From positions 1-8,421 of the forward strand of contig JAHFOZ010000226.1 in assembly GCA_023261405.1 (NCBI GenBank): a stretch of 8,421 nt of DNA, written 5' to 3'. Every line of letters starts with the position of its first letter. Positions within the stretch are counted from its first letter, which is position 1. The notes under the pieces were generated by a model. The model searched no databases and was not told where the DNA came from. It worked only from the letters and a program-made list of their open reading frames with translations. The stretch comes from Planctomycetota bacterium (GTDB lineage Bacteria > Planctomycetota > MHYJ01 > JACPRB01). Positions 1 through 6,814 of this stretch are shown here, piece after piece. Made by a program: the position numbers and the translations under genes.

Positions 1-1257
1 GGCGGAGCCCGCAGGTCCCATCTCCATCTCGTAGCCGCCTTCCGCCCCGGAGAAGAGCTTCAGGGTGAGCCCGCCCTCGTCCGGCGTGACCGTCATCGTG
101 AGATCGATCTCCTCCACGAACGACACGGGCTGCTCGGGGTCGCCGCCCAGAAGCGCCACGGGCGTGCGGCCCTTCGCCTCCAGCACGGCGCCGCCCTCGG
201 TGTGGACGAGCCCCGCGCCCCAGTCCTCCAGCTGGCCGGCGGCCCGGAAATCGTAGGTGAGCATGAGCCAGTCGCTGGCGGTGCGGCGGGCCTGGCCGCG
301 GAAGAGCCCCTGGCCCGAGGCGACGCGCTCGAGGACGTCGCGGATCTCCACCACCTTCTCCTCGAATCCGTCCCCCAGCTTCGCCGCCTTCTCGAAGGCC
401 CCCTGCGCCTCCTTCCACATCCGGCGCGCGATGAAGAACTTGCCGCCCTCGAACTGCTGGGCCGCCACCGCGGGGTCGAAGAGCATCTCCGCCGCCAGGA
501 CGATCGAGGCCGGCTCCAGAAAGTCCCAGGGGATCCTCCGCGAGGCGCCCCCGGAAAGGATCTCCGCGTCGTGCATCGTGAAGTTCTGGATGAGCACGTT
601 TACGTGCTTCTCCCCGGAGCGCGCCACCAGGGTCACGGGGCGGGACCCGAACCGCTTGCGGCGCGACTCGATCCTCGCCTTCGTCTCCTTCAGATCCTCC
701 GCCGCCTCCTCGCGCTTATCCTCGAGCCGCTTCCGTCCGGCCGCCTTCAGCTCTGCCATCCGCTGCTGGAAGGCCGTGATGTCCTCGGCGGCGGGCGGCT
801 TCACCTGGGGTTTCGGAGGGGGCGGGGGAGGCTCGGGCGGCTTGGGCGTCTCCTTCGGGGGGTCCGGGGGCTTCGGCGGGGGCTCGGGCGGCCTGCCCGC
901 CTCCTTCGGGGGCTCGGAGGGCTTCGGCGTGCCCTCCGTTCCGCCGGCCTCCGAACGCGCGGAGGAGGGAGTCTCCGCGGCAACGGGCGGGTCGATCCGG
1001 GCCTGGGAATTCCCCGGGCCGGGGGCCTTCTTCGGCAGGAGGAAGAGGACGAGGACGACCACGGTCACGAACGCCCCCGCGCCGGCGAGGACGACGGTCA
1101 GCCAGCCGCGGCGGGGCGGCGGCGGGGGAGAGGAGGGCGCGAAGCGGCGCGAGGTCCCCGGAGTCTTCGGGGGGACGATGATCCGCGTCGGCGCCATCGA
1201 ATCGGACGTGCGGGCGACCCTGCGCGTGGGCCGCGTGGATCCCGTGTCGCCGGTCAT
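1..1257 (-). CDS. Membrane-anchored proline-rich protein of unknown function, C-terminus cut by window edge
   Basis: The minus-strand frame is open from 1371 to the left edge, giving at least 419 residues from the ATG at 1257. I do not recognise the family. In order it has a basic, Thr/Pro-rich cytoplasmic tail (1-51); one hydrophobic helix (about 52-74, WLTVVLAGAGAFVTVVVLVL); a Pro/Lys/Glu-rich linker (about 75-155) with PPEPPPKPPDPP-type repeats; a charged, coiled-coil-like stretch (160-203); a small domain containing RIPWDFLEP; a helical stretch (about 260-315); and a segment starting YDFRAAGQLEDWGAG that recalls the entry into a LamG or DUF1080-type jelly roll. The topology suggests an extracytoplasmic C-terminal part. 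The start is uncertain: 1257 has only a weak GAGA upstream, GTG 1326 follows a TACAAT box but its extra codons have lower third-position GC, and ATG 1195-1197 has no ribosome site. ftcD lies 136 bases upstream on the same strand. The layout is seen directly; the domain guess is inference. Confidence 0.8.
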   Translation of the reverse strand, partial: MTGDTGSTRPTRRVARTSDSMAPTRIIVPPKTPGTSRRFAPSSPPPPPRRGWLTVVLAGAGAFVTVVVLVLFLLPKKAPGPGNSQARIDPPVAAETPSSARSEAGGTEGTPKPSEPPKEAGRPPEPPPKPPDPPKETPKPPEPPPPPPKPQVKPPAAEDITAFQQRMAELKAAGRKRLEDKREEAAEDLKETKARIESRRKRFGSRPVTLVARSGEKHVNVLIQNFTMHDAEILSGGASRRIPWDFLEPASIVLAAEMLFDPAVAAQQFEGGKFFIARRMWKEAQGAFEKAAKLGDGFEEKVVEIRDVLERVASGQGLFRGQARRTASDWLMLTYDFRAAGQLEDWGAGLVHTEGGAVLEAKGRTPVALLGGDPEQPVSFVEEIDLTMTVTPDEGGLTLKLFSGAEGGYEMEMGPAGSA

Positions 1258-1334
1258 CTGCTGTCTCGACGAAGGTCCGTATCCCGGTGTGCGCCTGGCC
1301 TCACCGGATCCGGCCTCCGGCGTCACCTGCCAGG

Positions 1335-1361
1335 ATTGTACTCCCGGATTGGAGGAATATA
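1335..1361 (-). promoter_or_regulatory. Possible promoter elements upstream of the membrane-anchored protein gene
   Basis: On the minus strand this gap holds two AT-rich hexamers in otherwise GC-rich DNA: TATATT (1361 to 1356) and TACAAT (1340 to 1335), each 5/6 to the -10 consensus. TACAAT lies 8 bases before an in-frame GTG at 1326 and would leave about 70 bases of leader before the ATG at 1257. I see no convincing -35. The gap could instead simply be read through from ftcD. Confidence 0.3.
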
Positions 1362-1393
1362 CGGGCGTTCACGCAAGGAGTTTGGGCGGCTCG

Positions 1394-2281
1394 TCAAAGA
1401 TGACTCTCCAGCACCTGGGCGGACGAAAACCCATCGAGGCGGAGCGCGCGCGCCGGGTCGGGAGGGAGAGCCGCCTGCGGGACGAGCCCCACGATCTCGC
1501 TGGAGCGGACCCGCGCGCCCAGCGCGGTGGCTTCGCGCTCCACGGCCGTGAAGACGCCCAGGAGGTCCGTGCGGGCAAAGTCGCAGACGTTGATCGACAC
1601 CTCCGCGCAGTTCCGCTCCGCGATGAAGAGGCCCAGCGCCTTGATCCCCGGCAGGCCGCCGTCCCGCTCCCGGATCCGCTTCGCGATCTTCTTCGCGACC
1701 GCCAGGTCCTGCGTCTCGAGGTCGACGTTGTAGGCGATGAGGGGCATCCGCGCCCCGACGGCGGCGCAGCCGGCCGTGGGATGGATGCGGCGGGGGCCGA
1801 AGTCCGGCACGCGGTCCGGGTCCTTCCCGATCAGGTCGCGAAGGCCCTCGAACTGCGGCTTCCGGATGTCCGCCAGGTTCCTCCGGTCGGGACGCGTGGC
1901 GGCGGCCTCGTAGAGGAAGACCGGGAGGCCCAGTTCGTCGCCCAGGCGGCGGCCCACCCGGGTCGCCAGCGCCGTGCAGTCCGGCATCGCGGCCCCGCGG
2001 AGCGGGACGAAGGGGAGGACATCGAGCGCGCCCATGCGAGGGTGCCCGCCCTGGTGGACCCTGAGGTCGATCAGTTCCACCGCGCTGCGGGCCGCGGCGA
2101 AGGCCGCCTCCCCCACGGCGTCAGGGGGGCCGATGAAGGTGAGCACCGAGCGGTTGTGGGAGGGGTCCTTCTGGAGGTCGAGGACCCGGACCCCCGCGAC
2201 CCCGGCCGCGGCGGCGCGGATCTTTTCGCAAACCTCCGGGCGCCGTCCTTCGCTGAAATTGGGGACGGATTCGACGATCAC
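1394..2281 (-). CDS. ftcD: Glutamate formimidoyltransferase, single-domain form
   Basis: This 295-residue cytoplasmic enzyme transfers the formimino group of N-formimino-L-glutamate to tetrahydrofolate, releasing glutamate at the end of histidine degradation. Family hallmarks are the N-terminal VPNFSEGR (6-13), DPSHNRSVLTF (39-49), HPRMGALDVLPFVP (80-93) and a C-terminal-subdomain segment with GARMPLIAYNVDLET. His80 aligns with the catalytic His82 of the pig enzyme. The length matches the transferase domain alone. The cyclodeaminase domain of the mammalian bifunctional protein is absent, so formimino-tetrahydrofolate must be processed by a separately encoded enzyme not seen here. The start is the GTG at 2281; a TAG four codons upstream closes the frame, so it is the only plausible start. 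There is no Shine-Dalgarno, and the promoter placement suggests a leaderless message. No hut gene is adjacent. Confidence 0.95.
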   Translation of the reverse strand: MIVESVPNFSEGRRPEVCEKIRAAAAGVAGVRVLDLQKDPSHNRSVLTFIGPPDAVGEAAFAAARSAVELIDLRVHQGGHPRMGALDVLPFVPLRGAAMPDCTALATRVGRRLGDELGLPVFLYEAAATRPDRRNLADIRKPQFEGLRDLIGKDPDRVPDFGPRRIHPTAGCAAVGARMPLIAYNVDLETQDLAVAKKIAKRIRERDGGLPGIKALGLFIAERNCAEVSINVCDFARTDLLGVFTAVEREATALGARVRSSEIVGLVPQAALPPDPARALRLDGFSSAQVLESHL

Positions 2282-2287
2282 GGCGGG

Positions 2288-2317
2288 ATTCTAAAGCCGC
2301 CGGAAGGCCGCTGGCAA
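2288..2317 (-). promoter_or_regulatory. Promoter of ftcD, predicted leaderless
   Basis: On the minus strand TTGCCA (2317 to 2312, 5/6 to the -35 consensus) is followed after 18 bases by TAGAAT (2293 to 2288, 5/6 to the -10 consensus). Counting seven bases on from the -10 puts the predicted transcription start at 2281, the first base of the GTG codon. The element shares DNA with the divergent promoter of the AsmA-like gene. Confidence 0.6.
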
Positions 2318-2327
2318 TAGGCATTGC
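2314..2327. repeat. Short inverted repeat between divergent promoters
   Basis: GCAAT, four bases, ATTGC: a perfect 5-bp inverted repeat lying over the -35 of ftcD and ending two bases before the -10 of the AsmA-like gene. It is well placed for an operator acting on both genes. It also contains GGCAATAGGC (2313-2322), the same 10-mer found in the heptamer array at 7704-7713, so it may be a remnant of that repeat rather than a binding site. Confidence 0.35.
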
Positions 2328-2329
2328 TG

Positions 2330-2335
2330 TATAAT
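2330..2335 (+). promoter_or_regulatory. -10 box of the AsmA-like gene
   Basis: A perfect TATAAT in high-GC DNA, preceded directly by TG. It ends 10 bases before the ATG at 2346, predicting a start near 2342 and a leader of about four bases. It overlaps the earlier in-frame ATG at 2334, which argues against that codon as the start. I see no good -35 at the usual distance. Confidence 0.55.
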
Positions 2336-2345
2336 GCGGAGACCG

Positions 2346-4928
2346 ATGGGCAAAGCCGCGGGGTTCTCCTGGATGCTGGGGATCGTGATCCTCTTCGCGG
2401 GGGCGGATGCGTGGTTGCTCACGAGGAGCGAGAACCTCTCCCGCGTCGTGGCCCACGAACTCCGGAGCCAGGCGGGGGATGGCGTCCGATGGGAGGCGTT
2501 GCGCGCGTCGGTGGACGGCCGCGTGGCGCTCGACGGGGTCTCGCTCGCGAAGTTCCCGCTCAAGGCGGCGCGGGTGGACATCCGCCTCCGCGGCCTTTCG
2601 GACGCCACGGCCGAGGAGGTGCTGATCGAGGGCGCGCGGCTCGACTTGTCGGAGAAGGTCCTCGAGGACCTCCGCACGCAGGAGGGCCCGAAGAAGTCGA
2701 TCCGCGAGGTCTTCCCCGATCCGCGGAAGATGCCGCGCATCCTCCTCCGGGGCGGGACGCTCCAGGCCTCCTTCCCGGCGATCCTGGGGGAGACCGCGTT
2801 CCCCGTGACGATCTACGAGGCCGCCCTGGTGCCGATCTCCGGCTACCGCTGCCACATCTCGGGGCGGTTCGGGAGCGAGCTGTTGGGGACCTGGACGGTT
2901 TCAGGAGAGGTGGACCTCGAATCGGGGGTCTGGACGCTGGCCCTGCAGTGCGCGGGGTTCCGCTTCACGCCCGCGCTGCGGGAGCGGCTGGCGGGCGACG
3001 CGCGGGCGGCGATGGAGCGTTACCGTCCCGAGGGGCTCTCGGACCTCCGGCTGCGCTTCGGGAGCGACGAGGACTTCGCGGTCACGGTGGTGGCGAGGGA
3101 CCTCGCGTTCCTCTACCGGAACTTCCCCTACGCGCTCACGGGGACGAAGGGGGAACTGGAGTTCGGCCCGAAGGGGTTCCGCGTGAAGCATCTTGAGGGG
3201 CGGCACGGCCCTGCGGTGGTGCGGTTCGACGGCTCCGCGGATGGGTATCCCGCGGGGGCCGCCTTCCGGTTCCGGATCGAGATCGACGACATGCCCCTGG
3301 ACGGCGACCTGCGCGCGGCGCTCAAGCCCGCGTCGCAGAAGGTGTGGGACCTCTTCAAGCCCTCCGGGAAGGTCCGCGCGCGCGGCCGGGTGGAGCACGC
3401 GGAGGGGTCGGCGCCGGAGCGCATCCCGCTGGACCTCACGTTCAGCGGGGGGACGGCCTGCTACGCGAACTTCCCCTACGAGCTGCGCAACATCGAGGGC
3501 GAAGTCCACCTGGACGGGGACGACGTCCGGGTGAAGCGGCTCGTCGCGCGCGACGGTGAGTCGACCCTTGAGATCACGGGGACGATCTCGGAGGTGACGA
3601 CCGACGCGGCGGTGGACCTCTCGATCGAAGCGCGAAAGCTCCCGCTGGATGCGAGGCTGAAGGCGGCGTTGGCCGAGCGCGAGCGCGAGATCTGGGACCG
3701 GTTCTTGCCGGGCGGGGCGATGGACGTGCGCTGGAGGATCCTGAAGGAGAAGGGCAGGGAGGTCGTGCACTCCGGGCGCGCGCGGGCGCTCGGAAACACG
3801 GCGATGTACCGGGAGGTCCCGGTCCCGGTATCGGGGATCGAGGGGGAGATCGAGATCGATCCCGGGATCGTGCGGATGAGGCACCTGACGGGGCTGTTGC
3901 CGAAGGGGGCGAGGGTGAAGCTCCACGGGACGTCCACCGACGATGCGACGACGCTCGAGGAACTCGACGTTGTGGGGCTGGACCTCGACGACAAGGTCAA
4001 GGATGCGCTGCCGAAGAGCGTGGGGGATTTCCTCAAGCAGTTGAAGCTCACGGGGCAGGTGAACTTCAGCTCCACGATCACGATGAAGAAGGACGGGGAC
4101 CGGCTGGTCACCCTCAGCGTAGCGCTTTCCAAGGGGATGGTGGACGTCCAGCCGCGCTTCGAGGAGCTCGAGGGGAACGTCTGGCTCACGGGGACGTTCG
4201 GGGAGAAGGCGTTCCTGATGGGGCCCCTGAGCTTCTCCCACGCCAAGGTGTGGGGGAAGCGGCTCACCGAACTCACGGCGAGCCTGACGGTGGTGGACTC
4301 GAAGGTGTCGTTCACGAACGTCAAGGCGCAGGCCTACGGGGGGCTCGTGGCGGGCGACTTCTCGGTGGACACGACGAGCCACGATTTCCGGGGCGGGTTC
4401 ACGATCGACCGTCTGGACATCGCGCAGATTGCACGGGACACGCAGGCCTACGCCGGGAAGGCGCTGGAGGGGAAGGCCTCCCTCGAGATCTCCGACCTGG
4501 CGGGGCGGGCGGGGGACCTGCCATCGATCACCGGGAAGGGGCAGCTCAAGATCCGGGACGCGCAGCTCTGGGACATCCCCCTCTTCGTGAGCCTCTTCCA
4601 GCTGAACCCGCAGGACCTCTTCAAGGCGAAGGCGGCGTTCGAGGCGGGGGCGATCGACTTCGACATCCACAAGGAGAAGTTCGACGTGAAGCGCCTGGCC
4701 TTCACGAGCGAGAGCGTGAGCATCGTGGGGAAGGGGCGCCTCAACTTCAACGGCGAGGTGCACTTCGTGCTGAAACCGCAGTCGGGTCGGCTGCTCGGGA
4801 TCGACTTCTTCCTCACGAACTGGGTCGGCTCCGTCCTCAATTTCCTCACGGGCGGCTTCATGGGCGTGGACGTCTCCGGCACCTTCGACGAGCCCAAGAC
4901 CGCGCTCAAGGCCTTCCCGGGGTTCTGA
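2346..4928 (+). CDS. AsmA-like inner-membrane-anchored envelope protein with internal repeats
   Basis: This is an 860-residue protein. AsmA, YhdP and TamB relatives are anchored in the inner membrane, span the periplasm as beta-rich grooves and are implicated in phospholipid transport to the outer membrane. One N-terminal hydrophobic segment (about 9-25, MLGIVILFAGADAWLL) is the anchor, and no other clear membrane segment follows. The body alternates beta-strands with a recurrent 24-residue segment of the form LD..L..AL......WD.F.P.G, at 207-230, 318-341, 434-457 and 547-570, a period of about 113 residues; NFPY recurs at 259 and 375. The last 180 residues resemble the AsmA C-terminal region, with LDIAQIARDTQAYAGKALEG, a SITGKGQLKI strand and an SIVGKGRLNFNGEVHF strand, then a hydrophobic LTNWVGSVLNFLTGGF. 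The start at 2346 is chosen because GGAG lies just upstream and the in-frame ATG at 2334 overlaps the -10 box. The gene is divergent from ftcD and convergent with ggt. The family call is firm; the transported substrate is unknown. Confidence 0.85.
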   Translation: MGKAAGFSWMLGIVILFAGADAWLLTRSENLSRVVAHELRSQAGDGVRWEALRASVDGRVALDGVSLAKFPLKAARVDIRLRGLSDATAEEVLIEGARLDLSEKVLEDLRTQEGPKKSIREVFPDPRKMPRILLRGGTLQASFPAILGETAFPVTIYEAALVPISGYRCHISGRFGSELLGTWTVSGEVDLESGVWTLALQCAGFRFTPALRERLAGDARAAMERYRPEGLSDLRLRFGSDEDFAVTVVARDLAFLYRNFPYALTGTKGELEFGPKGFRVKHLEGRHGPAVVRFDGSADGYPAGAAFRFRIEIDDMPLDGDLRAALKPASQKVWDLFKPSGKVRARGRVEHAEGSAPERIPLDLTFSGGTACYANFPYELRNIEGEVHLDGDDVRVKRLVARDGESTLEITGTISEVTTDAAVDLSIEARKLPLDARLKAALAEREREIWDRFLPGGAMDVRWRILKEKGREVVHSGRARALGNTAMYREVPVPVSGIEGEIEIDPGIVRMRHLTGLLPKGARVKLHGTSTDDATTLEELDVVGLDLDDKVKDALPKSVGDFLKQLKLTGQVNFSSTITMKKDGDRLVTLSVALSKGMVDVQPRFEELEGNVWLTGTFGEKAFLMGPLSFSHAKVWGKRLTELTASLTVVDSKVSFTNVKAQAYGGLVAGDFSVDTTSHDFRGGFTIDRLDIAQIARDTQAYAGKALEGKASLEISDLAGRAGDLPSITGKGQLKIRDAQLWDIPLFVSLFQLNPQDLFKAKAAFEAGAIDFDIHKEKFDVKRLAFTSESVSIVGKGRLNFNGEVHFVLKPQSGRLLGIDFFLTNWVGSVLNFLTGGFMGVDVSGTFDEPKTALKAFPGF

Positions 4929-4949
4929 GCCGCACGGGAGCGCCGGAAA

Positions 4950-5008
4950 AACCACCAAGACACAAAGACACCAAGGACCCTCTTGTACGTCTTGGTGCCT
5001 TTGTGGTT
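4950..5008. repeat. Imperfect palindromic repeat between convergent genes, probable bidirectional terminator
   Basis: The outer arms AACCAC (4950-4955) and GTGGTT (5003-5008) pair perfectly. The inner arms AAAGACACCAAG (4964-4975) and CTTGGTGCCTTT (4991-5002) pair at 11 of 12 positions. The left arm carries an extra 8-base CAAGACAC (4956-4963), one more copy of its own CAAGACAC/AAAGACAC octamer. The loop is 15 bases. The element lies 21 bases past the AsmA-like stop and 38 past the ggt stop, so folding on either strand could end transcription from both genes. Its A/C-rich composition differs from the flanking coding DNA, suggesting a dispersed repeat family rather than an ordinary GC-rich terminator. 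Confidence 0.7.
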
Positions 5009-5046
5009 GGAATCATGCTCGCGTATCCACTTGGACTTAATGGGCG

Positions 5047-6729
5047 CTACTCCGACGCCGTGCGGCCCATGCCGCGCGGGTCGCAGGCGCCCACGGGGAC
5101 CACGGCGCGCTCGCCATGGAATCCCACCGCCCGCACGATCTCGATCGCGTGCACGTCGCCGATGCGGCCGCGGACGTGCACCGCGTAGCCCAGTTTCTCG
5201 AGCGCGGCCTTCACGGCGTCGGCGGGCGGCTTCTCGAACGAGATCGGGTCAGCGTCCTTCCCCAGGGGCGGCCACTGGTGGTGGAAGCGCGGGGCGGCCA
5301 CCGCCTCGGCGAGCGTCTTGCCGAAGTCGACGCGGTTCACGATCACCTGGAAGACGGTGGTGAAGATGGTGGGCCCGCCGGGCGTGCCGAGCACGAGCCA
5401 GAGCTTTCCCTCCTTGAACACGAACGTGGGGCACATCGAGGAGAGCATCCGCTTCCCGGGGGCGATGGCGTTCGCCTCCCGGCCGATGACGCCGAACATG
5501 TTCGGGACGCCGGGCTTGGCGGAGAAGTCGTCCATCTCGTTGTTCAGCAGGAAGCCCGCGCCGCGGACGAAGATCCCGCAGCCGTAGCTGCCGTTGAGGG
5601 TGGTGGTGTTCGACACGGCGTTCCCCCACCTGTCCACAACGGAGAAGTGGGTGGTCTCCTCCTTCTCGCGTGGCAGGGCGCCGTGGGTGACGTCGCCCGG
5701 GGCGGTCTTCTTCGCCGGCGAGATGGGTTTCGCGCGCTCGGCCGCGTACTCCTTGGACGTGAGCCGGGCCACGGGGACCGGATACAGGTCCGGGTCCCCC
5801 AGGTATTCGGAGCGGTCCGCGAAGACGCGCTTCTCGATCTCGGCCACGAGGTGGAGGTGTTCCGCCGAGTGGAATCCCAGAAGGGGGGGGTCGTGGCGCT
5901 CCAGCATGTTGAGGAGCTGGAGGAGGGCGATGCCGCCTGATGAAGGGGGCGCCATTGAAACTACCCGGTGGCCCCGGTAGCTGCCCTCCACGGGCTTCCG
6001 CTCTTTCGCCTCGTAGCGGGCCAGGTCTCTGAGGGCGATGATCCCGCCGCTCCGCTTCATTTCCTCGACGATCAGGCGCGCGGTCTCGCCCGCGTAGAAG
6101 CCGTCGCGGCCCTTCTCCGCGATGCGGCGGAGGGTGGCGGCGAGCTCCTTCTGGACGAATCTCTCGCCGGCCTTTCCCGTCAGGTAGTCCGCGGAGTTGT
6201 TGCGCCGCTGGGACGCGAAGCTGCGGGCGCTCCAGGCGTCGAGGGTCCAGCCCTCCTCCGCGAGCCGGATCGCGGGCTCGAGGAGCCGCTCCCACGGGAG
6301 GGATCCGAAGCGCTTGTGGGCGAGTGCCATGCCGGCCACGGTTCCGGGGACCCCTGCGGCCTTCGCCGTGTCCAGGCTCATCCCGGGGATGACGTCGCCC
6401 TTCGCGTCGAGGAAGAGGTCGCGGTGGGCCGCGGCGGGGGCGGTCTCGCGGTAGTCGAACGAGGTCTCGCCGTCCTTCGTGTGGACGAGCATGAAGCCGC
6501 CGCCTCCCAGGTTGCCCGCGTTGGGGAAGGTGACGGCGAGCGCGAACTGGAGGGCGATCGCGGCGTCCACGGCGTTCCCGCCGGCGCGGAGGATCGCGGC
6601 GCCCGCCTCGGAGGCGTTCGGCTCGGGGGCGGCCACGAGGCCCTTCTCGAGGCTGCGAAGGATGTCCTGCCGGACATCGGAGCCCGCGCAGGAGGCGAGG
6701 GCCAGGGCGAAAACAGCGAGCATCCTCAT
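5047..6729 (-). CDS. ggt: Gamma-glutamyltransferase, predicted lipoprotein
   Basis: This 560-residue Ntn-hydrolase removes or transfers the gamma-glutamyl group of glutathione and related peptides outside the cytoplasm. The N-terminus MRMLAVFALALASCAG is a short lipoprotein signal with lipobox LASC, so Cys14 should be lipidated. Family landmarks are FDYRETAP (Arg binds the glutamyl alpha-carboxylate), MAPPSSGGIALLQLLNMLE, then EETTHFSVVDRWGNAV, where Thr359, the first Thr of TTH, is the predicted autoprocessing site and catalytic nucleophile. KRMLSSMCPTFV and GTPGGPTIFTTVFQ follow; the GTPGG turn replaces the GSPGG of E. coli. An MDDFSAKPGVPNMFG segment matches the lid-loop region. Length fits an unprocessed precursor of large and small subunits. 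The start at 6729 is preferred to the open frame reaching 6816 because it begins the signal peptide; ATG 6723 is also possible. A weak TACGAT lies 8 bases upstream. It is divergent from the ParB-domain gene and probably monocistronic. Confidence 0.95.
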   Translation of the reverse strand: MRMLAVFALALASCAGSDVRQDILRSLEKGLVAAPEPNASEAGAAILRAGGNAVDAAIALQFALAVTFPNAGNLGGGGFMLVHTKDGETSFDYRETAPAAAHRDLFLDAKGDVIPGMSLDTAKAAGVPGTVAGMALAHKRFGSLPWERLLEPAIRLAEEGWTLDAWSARSFASQRRNNSADYLTGKAGERFVQKELAATLRRIAEKGRDGFYAGETARLIVEEMKRSGGIIALRDLARYEAKERKPVEGSYRGHRVVSMAPPSSGGIALLQLLNMLERHDPPLLGFHSAEHLHLVAEIEKRVFADRSEYLGDPDLYPVPVARLTSKEYAAERAKPISPAKKTAPGDVTHGALPREKEETTHFSVVDRWGNAVSNTTTLNGSYGCGIFVRGAGFLLNNEMDDFSAKPGVPNMFGVIGREANAIAPGKRMLSSMCPTFVFKEGKLWLVLGTPGGPTIFTTVFQVIVNRVDFGKTLAEAVAAPRFHHQWPPLGKDADPISFEKPPADAVKAALEKLGYAVHVRGRIGDVHAIEIVRAVGFHGERAVVPVGACDPRGMGRTASE

Positions 6730-6748
6730 GGCGGCCCATCGTAACAGA

Positions 6749-6776
6749 GCCGAATTCGGGCTGCAGCAAATTCGGC
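6749..6776. promoter_or_regulatory. Inverted repeat in the ggt/parB-like divergent gap, possible operator
   Basis: GCCGAATT (6749-6756) and AATTCGGC (6769-6776) form a perfect 8-bp inverted repeat with a 12-base spacer. Two smaller palindromes sit inside it: CCGAATTCGG (6750-6759) and GCTGCAGC (6760-6767). It lies 20 bases before the ggt start and 38 before the ParB-like start, where a shared operator for both genes would sit. It bears no resemblance to the classical parS site. No regulator gene is present to name a ligand. Confidence 0.45.
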
Positions 6777-6800
6777 GGGGGGCCGATACATCCATAGACA

Positions 6801-6810
6801 GAGAGGGGGG
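6801..6810 (+). promoter_or_regulatory. Ribosome binding site of the ParB-domain gene
   Basis: The purine run GAGAGGGGGG ends four bases before the ATG at 6815. It is the clearest Shine-Dalgarno-like sequence in the window and fixes this start, excluding the longer open frame that extends upstream through ggt on the other strand. Confidence 0.6.
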
Positions 6811-6814
6811 CAAC

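Noticed and set aside
257..2320. Very long plus-strand open frame across the left-edge gene and ftcD
   Set aside because: It crosses the Pro-rich linker as a Gly-rich shadow, and the opposite strand encodes clear ftcD motifs; it is an effect of high GC content.
2312..2328. Sigma-54-like TGGC...TTGCT upstream of the AsmA-like gene
   Set aside because: The GG and GC pairs are 11 bases apart rather than the required 10, and a perfect TATAAT overlaps.
2901..4958. Long minus-strand open frame opposite the AsmA-like gene
   Set aside because: Its translation is low-complexity Arg/Glu/His/Pro-rich and has no motif, while the plus strand has the AsmA-like pattern and repeats.
5883..5890. Run of eight G in ggt as a phase-variation tract
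   Set aside because: The frame is intact across it, and runs of this length are expected in coding DNA this GC-rich; a seven-G run in rlmN is similar.
1394..6729. ftcD and ggt as a linked glutamate-releasing pathway
   Set aside because: They are in separate transcription units with a convergent pair and an envelope gene between them, and their reactions take place in different compartments.
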